Positions 8,568-16,324 of a DNA stretch of 47,627 nucleotides are shown one piece after another. Below the pieces are notes generated by a model, which was not told where the DNA came from, made no database searches, and saw only the letters and a list, made by a program, of their open reading frames with translations. A program made the position numbers and the translations under genes. The stretch comes from CAZKUR01 sp964556005. Lineage in GTDB: Bacteria; Bacteroidota; Ignavibacteria; Ignavibacteriales; Ignavibacteriaceae. The DNA is taken from positions 1 through 47,627 of the forward strand of contig CAZKUR010000026.1 of the NCBI GenBank assembly GCA_964556005.1, read 5' to 3'. Every line of letters starts with the position of its first letter. Positions within the stretch are counted from its first letter, which is position 1.

Positions 8568-8614
8568 AACCTTCAAGGATTAAGAAGTAAATACAGCGGG
8601 TAACCTTGAAGGTT
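8568..8614. repeat. 11-bp perfect inverted repeat between two cytochrome genes
   Basis: AACCTTCAAGG (8568-8578) and its exact complement CCTTGAAGGTT (8604-8614) flank a 25-base spacer. Each arm is itself almost palindromic (AACCTTGAAGGTT at 8602-8614). It lies directly after the stop of the T9SS-tagged cytochrome gene. No T-run follows on the minus strand, so it could be a weak terminator, a processing hairpin or a paired operator for the downstream genes. Confidence 0.5.
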
Positions 8615-8621
8615 TTATAAA

Positions 8622-10208
8622 TTATTTTATCAATACCATCTTCTTTACCATATTGTAGTTATTGGATTCAATACGGTAGAAATATATCCCCGAAGCATAC
8701 CTGCCGGCATTCCAGGTTATTTTATATTTACCTGCTGACTTATAAGAATTTTCCAGTACAACTACTTGGACTCCGATTGCATTATAAATTGTTATTTTAA
8801 CATTCCCCGGTTTAGCTATTGAATATTTTATAGTAGTCGTCGGGTTAAACGGATTCGGATAATTTTGATCCAACGAATAAGTAAGAGGTGTTGTTTTTTG
8901 TTCATTAACAGAAGTAGTTGGATTAAAGCGGGCAATAGCATCCTGGAGCAGCTTTTGAACTAATAAAGTATTGTGTACTCCAAAGCTGCCTTCGGATTCG
9001 CATGCATTATAATTATAATTAGCTTCAAGGAATGCATCGGTTGACGAATCCGCATGTGAAGCAGCATCCAGCTTAGCTTTTAATTGAGCTAATAACTGTC
9101 TTGTTTCTACTTGTTTATTATCGAAATTAAACCTTAACTCGGGATTAGAAGTATCTACACCGGGATTAGTATAAAAAGCCTGACCGTGGCAGCTTGGTTG
9201 TGCACAAGCAGCTACTCTTGGTTGAAATGTGTGCCCGGTATATGCAATTCCGGTTGCAGGATCTACAGGTGTTGCATGAACATGGCAATCGATACAACGG
9301 TTTGTTGCTGCGTAAGTATGCGGAGAGTTGCTGTAATTCACACCCGGATAATGATAGCCAAACAATGATGAACCAGTTAAACATTCGGAAGTTGTATGAT
9401 GCGGGGTAGTATGAATATCAACCGAATCGATTCCTGCAGTATGGCACTTATCGCAAATATTGCTCACATTGGGAATTATCGGTACTCGCAGTTGTGCTGT
9501 ATATTTCTTCTCGTGCGGGTCATGACATGCAACGCAGGCTAAAGGCTGCAATTGTCCTTCAGGCTGAAATGTTGTACCGTTGTAAGTGCTGTCTGTTAAA
9601 TAAGCAACAAAATCCTGGGCGGTATGGCATCTATAACAAGCTCCGTTGTTCTGTCTCGTAAAAGTTGAAATCAAACTGTTTGCATGAGCAGACTGCTGCC
9701 ATTCTTCATAAAAAGGATGATGTGCACCCTGATGACATGTTCCGCATAAAGCTGCGGAATAATTTGGAACGTTAGTAGTGCCAAAGCCCCAGTGATCAGT
9801 TGAAAGTGTTCCATCCGCATTTCCCATAGGGCCATGGCAGACTTCACACTGAACATTTTTCACTTTGTTGAATTTTTGAACATTGGTAATTTGATATTCG
9901 TTATTTGGAAGTGAATCAACATACTCGTCAGCTCCGTAATTTGTTACATTAGGGTTCCAGCCCGTATTGTGGCAAGGTAAACAGCTATAACCGAGAGTAG
10001 ATGCAAGAGAATCCATTGCATAGGAATGTTTGGTGGTTATCCATTCTTCATAAACCGGCGAAGCTCCGAATTGTGGATTATGACATGAAGCGCAAGATGT
10101 ATTCGCCGTGTCTGCCGGGGTTCCGACACCAAAGTAATAGTTTTGACCAAAAGTATAACTTAGGCCCCAAACAATAATTGCAAGAAATACAGTAAAGAAA
10201 ATTTTCAT
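8622..10208 (-). CDS. Nine-heme-motif cytochrome c with C-terminal type IX secretion sorting domain
   Basis: From the ATG at 10208 (AGGGG five bases upstream) the protein has 528 residues. A signal peptide covers 1-21. Eight CXXCH motifs lie at 39-43, 76-80, 121-125, 155-159, 191-195, 225-229, 252-256 and 305-309, and one CX4CH (CAQPSCH) at 335-341. Paired motifs such as YEEWITTKHSYA and FYEEWQQSAHA resemble the c554 family. About 355-430 is a helical segment with GSFGVHNTLLVQKLL, a feature of larger multiheme cytochromes. Residues 448-528 form a T9SS type A sorting domain (NYPNPFNPTTTIKYSI, SGIYFYRIE, ending KKMVLIK). The likely outcome is a heme protein exported across the outer membrane and attached to the surface. 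It is the first gene of the cytochrome cluster. Confidence 0.92.
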   Translation of the reverse strand: MKIFFTVFLAIIVWGLSYTFGQNYYFGVGTPADTANTSCASCHNPQFGASPVYEEWITTKHSYAMDSLASTLGYSCLPCHNTGWNPNVTNYGADEYVDSLPNNEYQITNVQKFNKVKNVQCEVCHGPMGNADGTLSTDHWGFGTTNVPNYSAALCGTCHQGAHHPFYEEWQQSAHANSLISTFTRQNNGACYRCHTAQDFVAYLTDSTYNGTTFQPEGQLQPLACVACHDPHEKKYTAQLRVPIIPNVSNICDKCHTAGIDSVDIHTTPHHTTSECLTGSSLFGYHYPGVNYSNSPHTYAATNRCIDCHVHATPVDPATGIAYTGHTFQPRVAACAQPSCHGQAFYTNPGVDTSNPELRFNFDNKQVETRQLLAQLKAKLDAASHADSSTDAFLEANYNYNACESEGSFGVHNTLLVQKLLQDAIARFNPTTSVNEQKTTPLTYSLDQNYPNPFNPTTTIKYSIAKPGNVKITIYNAIGVQVVVLENSYKSAGKYKITWNAGRYASGIYFYRIESNNYNMVKKMVLIK

Positions 10209-10223
10209 ATAGGCCCCTGACAA

Positions 10224-10607
10224 AAATATTTAGCCATCAAACCGAAATAATTATTTTTCAAAGACATTCGACTGTCTCAAAAATTCTACCAAAGCAAATA
10301 ATGCAGAATTTGATAATAATCAACTTTTCGTATTTCACAATTGAGAAAGGTAAAAACACCAATTCTCATGCTGGAGAACAAAAAATTAAAATATTGACGA
10401 TGAAAATTAACCGGATTTTCTTCACGGTTCTGTCAATAGTATTTTTCGTCGATATTAAAAAAGTGGAAATAGTCTTAAATGTCAAACCTGAAAATTTTGA
10501 ATGTGTTAATATACAAAGATTATTTAAGCTCAGATATATAATAAGTTATTTTAACAAAATATAATCTCCATTTATCTTAATTTAACAAAACAATCTTGAT
10601 TATATTT
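10224..10607. other. Intergenic region upstream of the cytochrome cluster
   Basis: About 380 bp with no convincing gene. AGACA and TGTCT flank 6 bases at 10262-10277 and could be a small operator about 55 bp ahead of the cytochrome start. A TATTTTTG on the minus strand near 10225-10232 fits the Bacteroidota -7 consensus TAnnTTTG, but no good -33 partner is seen. A plus-strand ORF at 10301-10564 looks spurious. Confidence 0.4.
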
Positions 10608-10960
10608 TCAAGATTCAATTGAGTTAGTTTCATCTTCGAATTTTATGAAACCGGTGTGAGATTGAATCCATCCCCTTTCTCTTTCAGCATATACCTGAAT
10701 AAATTCAGAACCTAAAAATAATATTTGGGAAGAATAATAAATTTAGACAAGAAATATTACAAGCGAGCCTGCTGCCCCGTATGTGAATTTCATTGTACTT
10801 GCGGCCAAATAAATTCCGATTAAATATTTTCCTATCGCAAATAGTACGGTTGTTACGAAAGTTCCAGCCAATACATTTCCAGGCTACCATTACGTTTGGC
10901 AGAATATTAAAGATGGGAATGAAAATTAAGAATATATTTAAGAATGAAAAACAGTGTTAC
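10608..10960 (-). pseudogene. Decayed YihY/BrkB-family membrane protein, 3' remnant
   Basis: Three minus-strand frames together rebuild the C-terminal part of a YihY/virulence-factor-BrkB protein. Around 10960-10870 one frame gives IFIPIFNILPNVMVAW, the family's Pro-Asn loop. After a frameshift near 10868-10878 a second frame gives GTFVTTVLFAIGKYLIGIYL and then YGAAGSLVIFLV, a family hallmark. A TAA follows at 10743-10745. Past it the same frame continues as IYYSSQILFLGSEFIQVYAE to a TGA at 10608-10610. The N-terminal membrane helices are missing upstream of about 10965. At least one frameshift and one stop make it non-functional. Reading across several lesions is my reconstruction, but the family match is clear. 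Confidence 0.8.
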
Positions 10961-11114
10961 TAATTGATATAAAAGTTACCGGGATAGTAAAAAAATGTTC
11001 ATTATCCGGAACATTTTAGTATACAAAAATATTTTGATAAATTTACAAACTAATTTTTTGATTTAACTTACATCATTAAAGACAATTATTCTTTAATTAG
11101 TATATAGTAATAAA

Positions 11115-11531
11115 ATGTTATATGATATGTCTATAGATTACAAAGCAATTGACGATGGAACACTTTTCATAAAACCTTCGGAAATCCACGGTACAGGTCT
11201 CTATACTGCCGTTGAAATAAAAGCCGGCGAATTGGTAACGATAATCACCGGCGAGGTAATAGATGCCGATGAATGCATTAGAAGAGAGGATGAAGAAGAT
11301 AATGTATATATCTTTTATAACGGTGAAGATTGTTATATAGATGCGGCGGGGAATGAAAAGATTAAGCATCTAAATCATCATTGCGATTACAATTGCGAAG
11401 TTGAGGATGGGGACGAGAGTCACTTGTTATTAATTGCAGCTAAAAATATTTCAGCCGGTGAGGAATTGACAATCGATTACGGCTATGAAGAAATTTACGA
11501 GAATTGCAATTGTTCAAAATGCAACCATTAG
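11115..11531 (+). CDS. Small SET-domain protein (putative protein-lysine methyltransferase)
   Basis: A 138-residue protein made almost only of a SET domain, which uses S-adenosylmethionine to methylate lysine side chains. HGTGLYTAVEIKAGELV (25-41) is the N-terminal SET motif. LNHHCDYNCE (86-95) is the cofactor and knot motif. GEELTIDYGYEE (115-126) carries the catalytic tyrosine region. CNCSKC (131-136) resembles a post-SET zinc-binding cysteine cluster. There is no signal peptide. The start is uncertain: the ATG at 11115 and the one at 11127 (MSIDYK) both lack a clear Shine-Dalgarno. It is the only plus-strand gene between the cytochrome cluster and 15.5 kb and is convergent with pepD. Free-living bacteria also carry such genes; the substrate is unknown. 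Confidence 0.88.
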   Translation: MLYDMSIDYKAIDDGTLFIKPSEIHGTGLYTAVEIKAGELVTIITGEVIDADECIRREDEEDNVYIFYNGEDCYIDAAGNEKIKHLNHHCDYNCEVEDGDESHLLLIAAKNISAGEELTIDYGYEEIYENCNCSKCNH

Positions 11532-11565
11532 GAAATTATTAAAGAGGGTTAAAGATTTTAAAATA

Positions 11566-11598
11566 AGAGATGACATCCCTCAAAAAGATGCCATCTCT
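11566..11598. terminator. Shared terminator between convergent SET and pepD genes
   Basis: AGAGATGACATC and GATGCCATCTCT pair around a 9-base loop. The one imperfect position is a G-U pair on the minus strand and an A-C mismatch on the plus strand. T-rich sequence follows on the minus strand, so it fits best as the pepD terminator, and it may also stop the SET transcript. Confidence 0.75.
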
Positions 11599-11615
11599 AA
11601 TATAAAATAATGGTT

Positions 11616-13085
11616 TTAATTTTTCATATCAGCTAATTCTTTCAAAATCCCTTTCATTAGCTGATAAAATTTTTCGACAGTTTGGATGTTTACTCTTTCA
11701 TCGGGTGAATGAGCACCTTCGATAGTCGGCCCGAATGATATCATTTCGATTCCGCTTCTCTTGCCTTCAAGAATACCGCATTCAAGTCCCGCGTGAATTG
11801 CTTTTATTTCGGGTTCATTGTTAAATAAATCTTTGTAAACTTTTTTAGAAATTTTTAATAAATCAGAATTTAGGTTAGGCTTCCATCCCGGATAACCGTC
11901 ATTCATATTGATCTTAGCGCCCGCTAAATTAAAAACGGATTCAACATTCTGAACGACATATTTTTTTGCACTTTCAATTGAGCTTCGCTGGCTGGTTCCA
12001 ATCACTAAATTATTATCGACACAATTAATTGTCGCAACATTTGTCGATGTTTCAACCAATTCGGGAATATCCGGGCTCATGGTAATAACTCCATGCGGCA
12101 AAGCAAGCAAAGTATTTATAATTTTTTTTGCAAATTCTTTTTTAAATACTTTATCGATTTTTTTATCCGATTTTTTGAAATTTATTACTAAACTTTTTTC
12201 GGCAGTATTAAATTCATTCGCCAAAGATTTCTGAAAATCTTCTACTATTTTTTGAGCTTGTTTTTCATCTTTCGAATCAAGTAATATTACTGCTTCGGCT
12301 TCTCTTGGTATTGCATTTCTTAAGCTTCCGCCTTCAAGAGATGCGATACTGTAATTTATTTTATCTAAAGCTCTTAGAGTTCTTGTTAGTAATTTTATCC
12401 CGTTAGCACGGCCAGTATTTATATCAAGCCCCGAATGACCGCCTTTTAACCCGGTAACCATTAAATCATATGCTGAAAATGATTTTTGAGCAGGTTCGGT
12501 TTCAATAATAAATGTTCCGATTGTATCCTGCCCTCCTGCACAACCGACATAAAAAACTCCATCTTCTTCCGAGTCCATGTTTAAAAGAAATTTCCCTGAT
12601 ATTAATTTAGAATCAAGGTTTGTCGCACCTGTCAAGCCAGTTTCTTCGTCGATAGTTAAAAGTATTTCAACCGGGCCGTGAATAATTTCTTTATCGGTTA
12701 TTACCGAAAGAGCAGCGGCAACACCGATTCCGTTATCGCTTCCCAAAGTAGTTCCATCTGCTGTTATCCAGCCGTCCTGTCTCATTAATTTTATCGGGTC
12801 ATTATCAAAATCATGCTTTGTTGATTTGTTTTTTTCACAAACCATATCGACATGGCCCTGTAAAATTACAACCGGAGAATTTTCATAGCCTTTATTTGCC
12901 GGGATATACATCACGATATTACCGACACCGTCCTCATTAAAATCGACATTAAATTTTTTCGCCAATTGTTTTAAGTGTTCGCGAATTTTTCCTTCTTTTT
13001 TCGATGGCCTTGGTACCTGGGAAATTTCATAAAATCTTTCCCACAGAGTTTGTGGATTTAATCCTTTGATAACATCTTCCGCCAT
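11616..13085 (-). CDS. pepD: Aminoacyl-histidine dipeptidase PepD (M20C metallopeptidase)
   Basis: Cytosolic non-specific dipeptidase of 489 residues, the normal family length. It cleaves dipeptides, including Xaa-His, using two metal ions. The metal and catalytic residues are in GHVDMV (His78, Asp80), GSDNGIG (Asp117) and DEETG (146-150, with the catalytic and ligand glutamates). GGHSGLDINTG, ending in the dimerisation domain, and the C-terminal ECGILEGKRSGIEMISFGP with a late GAHSPDE are also typical. AAGGAG eight bases before the ATG is a strong ribosome binding site. It follows typA by 45 bp on the same strand, so the two may be co-transcribed, ending at the terminator at 11566-11598. Its role is peptide recycling. 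Confidence 0.95.
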   Translation of the reverse strand: MAEDVIKGLNPQTLWERFYEISQVPRPSKKEGKIREHLKQLAKKFNVDFNEDGVGNIVMYIPANKGYENSPVVILQGHVDMVCEKNKSTKHDFDNDPIKLMRQDGWITADGTTLGSDNGIGVAAALSVITDKEIIHGPVEILLTIDEETGLTGATNLDSKLISGKFLLNMDSEEDGVFYVGCAGGQDTIGTFIIETEPAQKSFSAYDLMVTGLKGGHSGLDINTGRANGIKLLTRTLRALDKINYSIASLEGGSLRNAIPREAEAVILLDSKDEKQAQKIVEDFQKSLANEFNTAEKSLVINFKKSDKKIDKVFKKEFAKKIINTLLALPHGVITMSPDIPELVETSTNVATINCVDNNLVIGTSQRSSIESAKKYVVQNVESVFNLAGAKINMNDGYPGWKPNLNSDLLKISKKVYKDLFNNEPEIKAIHAGLECGILEGKRSGIEMISFGPTIEGAHSPDERVNIQTVEKFYQLMKGILKELADMKN

Positions 13086-13130
13086 TTGAAACTCCTTTAT
13101 TAAATTTAAGTGATTAACTTAATGATTATT

Positions 13131-14975
13131 TTAATTTAGAACTTCTGCTGAGGCCTGCTTTGCTGCAAGTCTCGCTTCCTTCCTTTGTTGATCATTCAAA
13201 TATTTTTTTCTTAATCTTATATTCTTAGGTGTAACTTCAATGTACTCGTCATCGCTTATCCATTCGATGGCCTGTTCCAGGGATAAAATTGTAGCCGGTT
13301 CAAGACGAATAGCCTCATCGGCATTGGAAGCGCGCATATTTGTAAGCTGTTTTGTTTTTGTAACATTCACTTGCATATCGTTTGTTCTTGAATTTTCACC
13401 TACCACCATTCCTTCATAAACCTTTGTTCCGGGTTCGATAAAGAATCTTGCTCTTTCCTGCAGCTTATACATCGAGTATGCTGAAGCAATACCTTCCTCA
13501 AGTGCAACCAAAGCACCGCGCTGCCTGTGCATAATCTCGCCTTTGAATGGCTCGTATGAATGAAATATATGATGGAGAATTCCCGTTCCTTTTGTGTCCG
13601 TCATAAATTCGGCGCGGTATCCAATCAATCCTCTTGAAGGTACAATAAATTCAAGCCTGGTATTTTCGTTATGGCTGATCATGTTATTCATTTCAGCTTT
13701 TCTCTTTCCTAATTTCTCGATTACCGTTCCGACAAATTCTTCCGGGACATCGATGATAACATGTTCAACGGGTTCACAAATTACGTCATCTTTCTTTTTT
13801 AAAATTACATTCGGTTTACTAACCTGAAACTCATAATTTTCTCTGCGCATATTTTCAATTAATATAGCGAGGTGCAGTTCCCCTCTTCCGCTTACTTTGA
13901 AAGCATCCGGCGAATCAGTCATTTCAACCTGGAGGCTAACATTCGATTTTAATTCTTTAGATAATCTTTCGCTTAAATTTCTTGTTGTTACGTATTTGCC
14001 GTCCTGACCTGCAAACGGAGAATTATTCACAATAAAATTCATAGAAATTGTCGGCTCGTCGATTGCGACAAAAGGCAAAGCCTCAGGTTTTTCAGGACTA
14101 GCAAGTGTATCGCCGATATCAACATCTTCCATCCCGGCAAAACCGCCGATATCTCCTGCCGTAAGTTCTTGAACTTCAACGCGTTTAATATTTTCAAAAG
14201 CATAAAGTTTGGAAATTTTAGCTTCAACCTTTTCGCCGAGTTTGGAAATTAATATTACTTTATCTCCGAATTTTAATCTGCCGTTTCGGATTCTCCCGAT
14301 TCCCAATCTGCCTAAATAATCATTATAATCAATTGCAGAAATTAGCATTTGAAAAGGTTCTTCAATATCTCCAACAGAAGGTGCAACATTTTTCAGAATA
14401 GTTTCAAACAGAGGAGTTAGAGAATTGCTCTCTTCTTCTAGATTTAATTTTGCAATTCCCTGCTTTGCAATTGCGTAAACAAATGGGAAATCCAATTGCT
14501 CATCGGAAGCACCAAGCGATACAAACAGATCGAAAATTTCATTTAGCACATCATTCGGACGTGCATCTTTTCTATCAATTTTATTAATAACCACGATAGG
14601 TTTTAAACCAAGGTCGAGTGATTTCTTTAATACAAATTTAGTTTGAGGTAAAGGACCTTCAGCAGCATCAACTAATAGTAATACTCCATCAACCATTCTT
14701 AATGTACGTTCAACTTCGCCGCCGAAATCCGCATGGCCGGGAGTATCAACTATATTTATTTTAACTCCCTTATACTTTACGCTTAAGTTCTTAGCTAAAA
14801 TTGTAATGCCCCTTTCCTTTTCAAGAGCATTCGAATCCATTATTCTTTTTTCAACTTGCTGGTTTTCCCGCCAAACGCCTGTTTGTTTCAACATAAAATC
14901 AACTAAAGTCGTTTTACCATGATCAACATGTGCAATGATTGCTATATTTCGTATGTCTTCTCTGATCTTTTCCAA
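13131..14975 (-). CDS. typA: Ribosome-associated translational GTPase TypA/BipA
   Basis: A 614-residue cytoplasmic GTPase of the elongation-factor family that acts in ribosome assembly and stress translation. G1 is AHVDHGKTT (15-23), the switch segment contains ERGITI (54-59), G3 is DTPGHAD (77-83) and G4 is NKID (131-134). The EF-G-like domains follow, with GRGELHLAILIENMRRE typical of TypA, and the unique C-terminal domain ends in IEVTPKNIRLRKKYL. The start is a TTG at 14973-14975 with a GGTG element upstream. The nearby upstream ATG is in another frame. PepD follows after 45 bp. Confidence 0.97.
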   Translation of the reverse strand: MEKIREDIRNIAIIAHVDHGKTTLVDFMLKQTGVWRENQQVEKRIMDSNALEKERGITILAKNLSVKYKGVKINIVDTPGHADFGGEVERTLRMVDGVLLLVDAAEGPLPQTKFVLKKSLDLGLKPIVVINKIDRKDARPNDVLNEIFDLFVSLGASDEQLDFPFVYAIAKQGIAKLNLEEESNSLTPLFETILKNVAPSVGDIEEPFQMLISAIDYNDYLGRLGIGRIRNGRLKFGDKVILISKLGEKVEAKISKLYAFENIKRVEVQELTAGDIGGFAGMEDVDIGDTLASPEKPEALPFVAIDEPTISMNFIVNNSPFAGQDGKYVTTRNLSERLSKELKSNVSLQVEMTDSPDAFKVSGRGELHLAILIENMRRENYEFQVSKPNVILKKKDDVICEPVEHVIIDVPEEFVGTVIEKLGKRKAEMNNMISHNENTRLEFIVPSRGLIGYRAEFMTDTKGTGILHHIFHSYEPFKGEIMHRQRGALVALEEGIASAYSMYKLQERARFFIEPGTKVYEGMVVGENSRTNDMQVNVTKTKQLTNMRASNADEAIRLEPATILSLEQAIEWISDDEYIEVTPKNIRLRKKYLNDQQRKEARLAAKQASAEVLN

Positions 14976-15095
14976 TTTTCACCATTATAAATAAATCAAG
15001 CAACAAATATATTTATTAAAGTCCGCTTAAACAATGAATAAAGATTTGTCGGTGATTGGAATTATACTGAGGATTTGGAAAATTTTATGAAAGTG

Positions 15096-15386
15096 CTACG
15101 TAATTATTTGTGTATTTAATGCAATTTCTTCGAGAACGGATGTTACCTTTAAACAATTATTCATCGAACCTGAAAAAACGATCGCTTTTCCTTTAACATG
15201 CACTTCAAAAGCAAGGCCTCTAGCCTTTTCAAAATTGCACTTTATTGCTTTAATTAACTGTGTAATTACTTCCTCAAATGTGTGCCAGTCATCGTTATAT
15301 AAGACTACCCTGCTCTCCAACCCAATAGTAGTTTCATCTTCCGTTATAATATCTACTTCGGGTTTATGTTGTTCTTGTTCAATCAT
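15096..15386 (-). CDS. clpS: ATP-dependent Clp protease adaptor ClpS
   Basis: A 96-residue adaptor that delivers N-degron substrates to ClpAP/ClpCP. The core starts with VVLYNDDWHTFEEVI (27-41), where the NDD element contacts the substrate N-terminus. The domain closes with AFEVHVKGKAIVFSGS in place of the usual helix and histidine region. The first 20 residues are an acidic, flexible N-terminal extension, as expected for insertion into the protease pore. No clp protease gene is adjacent. It is divergent from etfB, with 148 bp between them. Confidence 0.9.
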   Translation of the reverse strand: MIEQEQHKPEVDIITEDETTIGLESRVVLYNDDWHTFEEVITQLIKAIKCNFEKARGLAFEVHVKGKAIVFSGSMNNCLKVTSVLEEIALNTQIIT

Positions 15387-15470
15387 ATTTAAAAATAACT
15401 AAATCCAAAATTCTTTTAAACCAACTTATAAATATTCTTAATGATAATTTTCACAAAACACCTCTTTTGT

Positions 15471-15499
15471 TTGATTTTATAAGACTCTATATTTATATT
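15471..15499 (+). promoter_or_regulatory. Sigma70-like promoter of the etfB-etfA operon
   Basis: TTGATT (15471-15476), a 17-bp spacer and TATATT (15494-15499) match the housekeeping -35 and -10 consensus in 4 and 5 of 6 positions. They lie 36 bp ahead of the etfB ATG and upstream of its GGAGG site. How well this consensus holds in this phylum is uncertain. Confidence 0.45.
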
Positions 15500-15534
15500 T
15501 TTTTAACAAAAAGCAGAAATTAATTGGAGGCTTA

Positions 15535-16287
15535 ATGAAAATTGCAGTATGCGTAAGCCACGTACCGGATACAGCTACAAAAGTATCGGTAGGACCGGAT
15601 GGAAAAACAATCGATCCGGCTGGCGTAACTTATATAATCAACCCTTATGATGAATTTGCCGTTGAAGAAGCTTTAAAGACAAAAGAAAAATTAGGCGGCG
15701 ACAGTGAAGTCGTTGTTATCAGCGTCGGTTCAGATTCAAATAAGGAAACTGTTAGAAAAGCTCTTGCAATGGGTGCGGATAGAGGTGTACTCTTAAAGGA
15801 TCAAAATCCGAGAGATTCTTTCGGAATTGCAAAAGCACTTTCAGAGGAAATAAAAAATCAAGGCTGCGAAATAGTTTTTTGCGGTAAACAATCTGTCGAT
15901 TATGACAATTCAATTGTCGGGCAGTTGACAGCGGAAATGCTGGATTATTCTTGTGTAACTGTCTGTGTTTCCTTTAAACTCGATGGAAATAAAATTACGG
16001 CGGAAAGAGAAATTGAAGGCGGACGTGAAATTATTGAAACAGAACTTCCTGCAGTCATAACTGCTCAAAAGGGTTTGAACGAACCGCGATACGCATCATT
16101 AAAAGGAATAATGGCTTCAAAGAAAAAACCTATCGAGGAAAAACCGGCTGCACCGTTTGAGAATCTTACGGAAGTTTTAAATATGAGCAAACCGCCTGCT
16201 AAACAGCCCGGCAGAATTTTAGGAACGGATAAAGAAGCAGTTCCCGAATTAGTAAGACTTCTAAGGGAAGAAGCAAAAGTTATTTAA
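15535..16287 (+). CDS. etfB: Electron transfer flavoprotein, beta subunit
   Basis: A 250-residue EtfB/FixA that binds AMP (or FAD in bifurcating types) and pairs with EtfA to pass electrons from acyl-CoA and related dehydrogenases to the quinone pool. MKIAVCVSHVPDTATKVSVG is the typical start. NPYDEFAVEEAL (35-46) and the later CGKQSVDYDNSIVGQ and LPAVITAQKGLNEPRY segments are family signatures. GGAGG four bases before the ATG is a strong ribosome binding site. EtfA follows after 37 bp. Which dehydrogenase it serves, and whether it bifurcates electrons, cannot be told from the window. Confidence 0.96.
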   Translation: MKIAVCVSHVPDTATKVSVGPDGKTIDPAGVTYIINPYDEFAVEEALKTKEKLGGDSEVVVISVGSDSNKETVRKALAMGADRGVLLKDQNPRDSFGIAKALSEEIKNQGCEIVFCGKQSVDYDNSIVGQLTAEMLDYSCVTVCVSFKLDGNKITAEREIEGGREIIETELPAVITAQKGLNEPRYASLKGIMASKKKPIEEKPAAPFENLTEVLNMSKPPAKQPGRILGTDKEAVPELVRLLREEAKVI

Positions 16288-16324
16288 TAAATTTTAAAAC
16301 GAAAAAAGTAAATAGGGAAAAATA

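Noticed and set aside
10301..10564. 87-codon plus-strand ORF upstream of the cytochrome cluster
   Set aside because: Composition follows the AT-rich background, there is no clear ribosome binding site, and no domain or membrane pattern is convincing.
10705..10890. 61-codon minus-strand ORF as a gene
   Set aside because: It is one shifted frame inside the YihY/BrkB pseudogene; the family sequence appears only when frames are combined.
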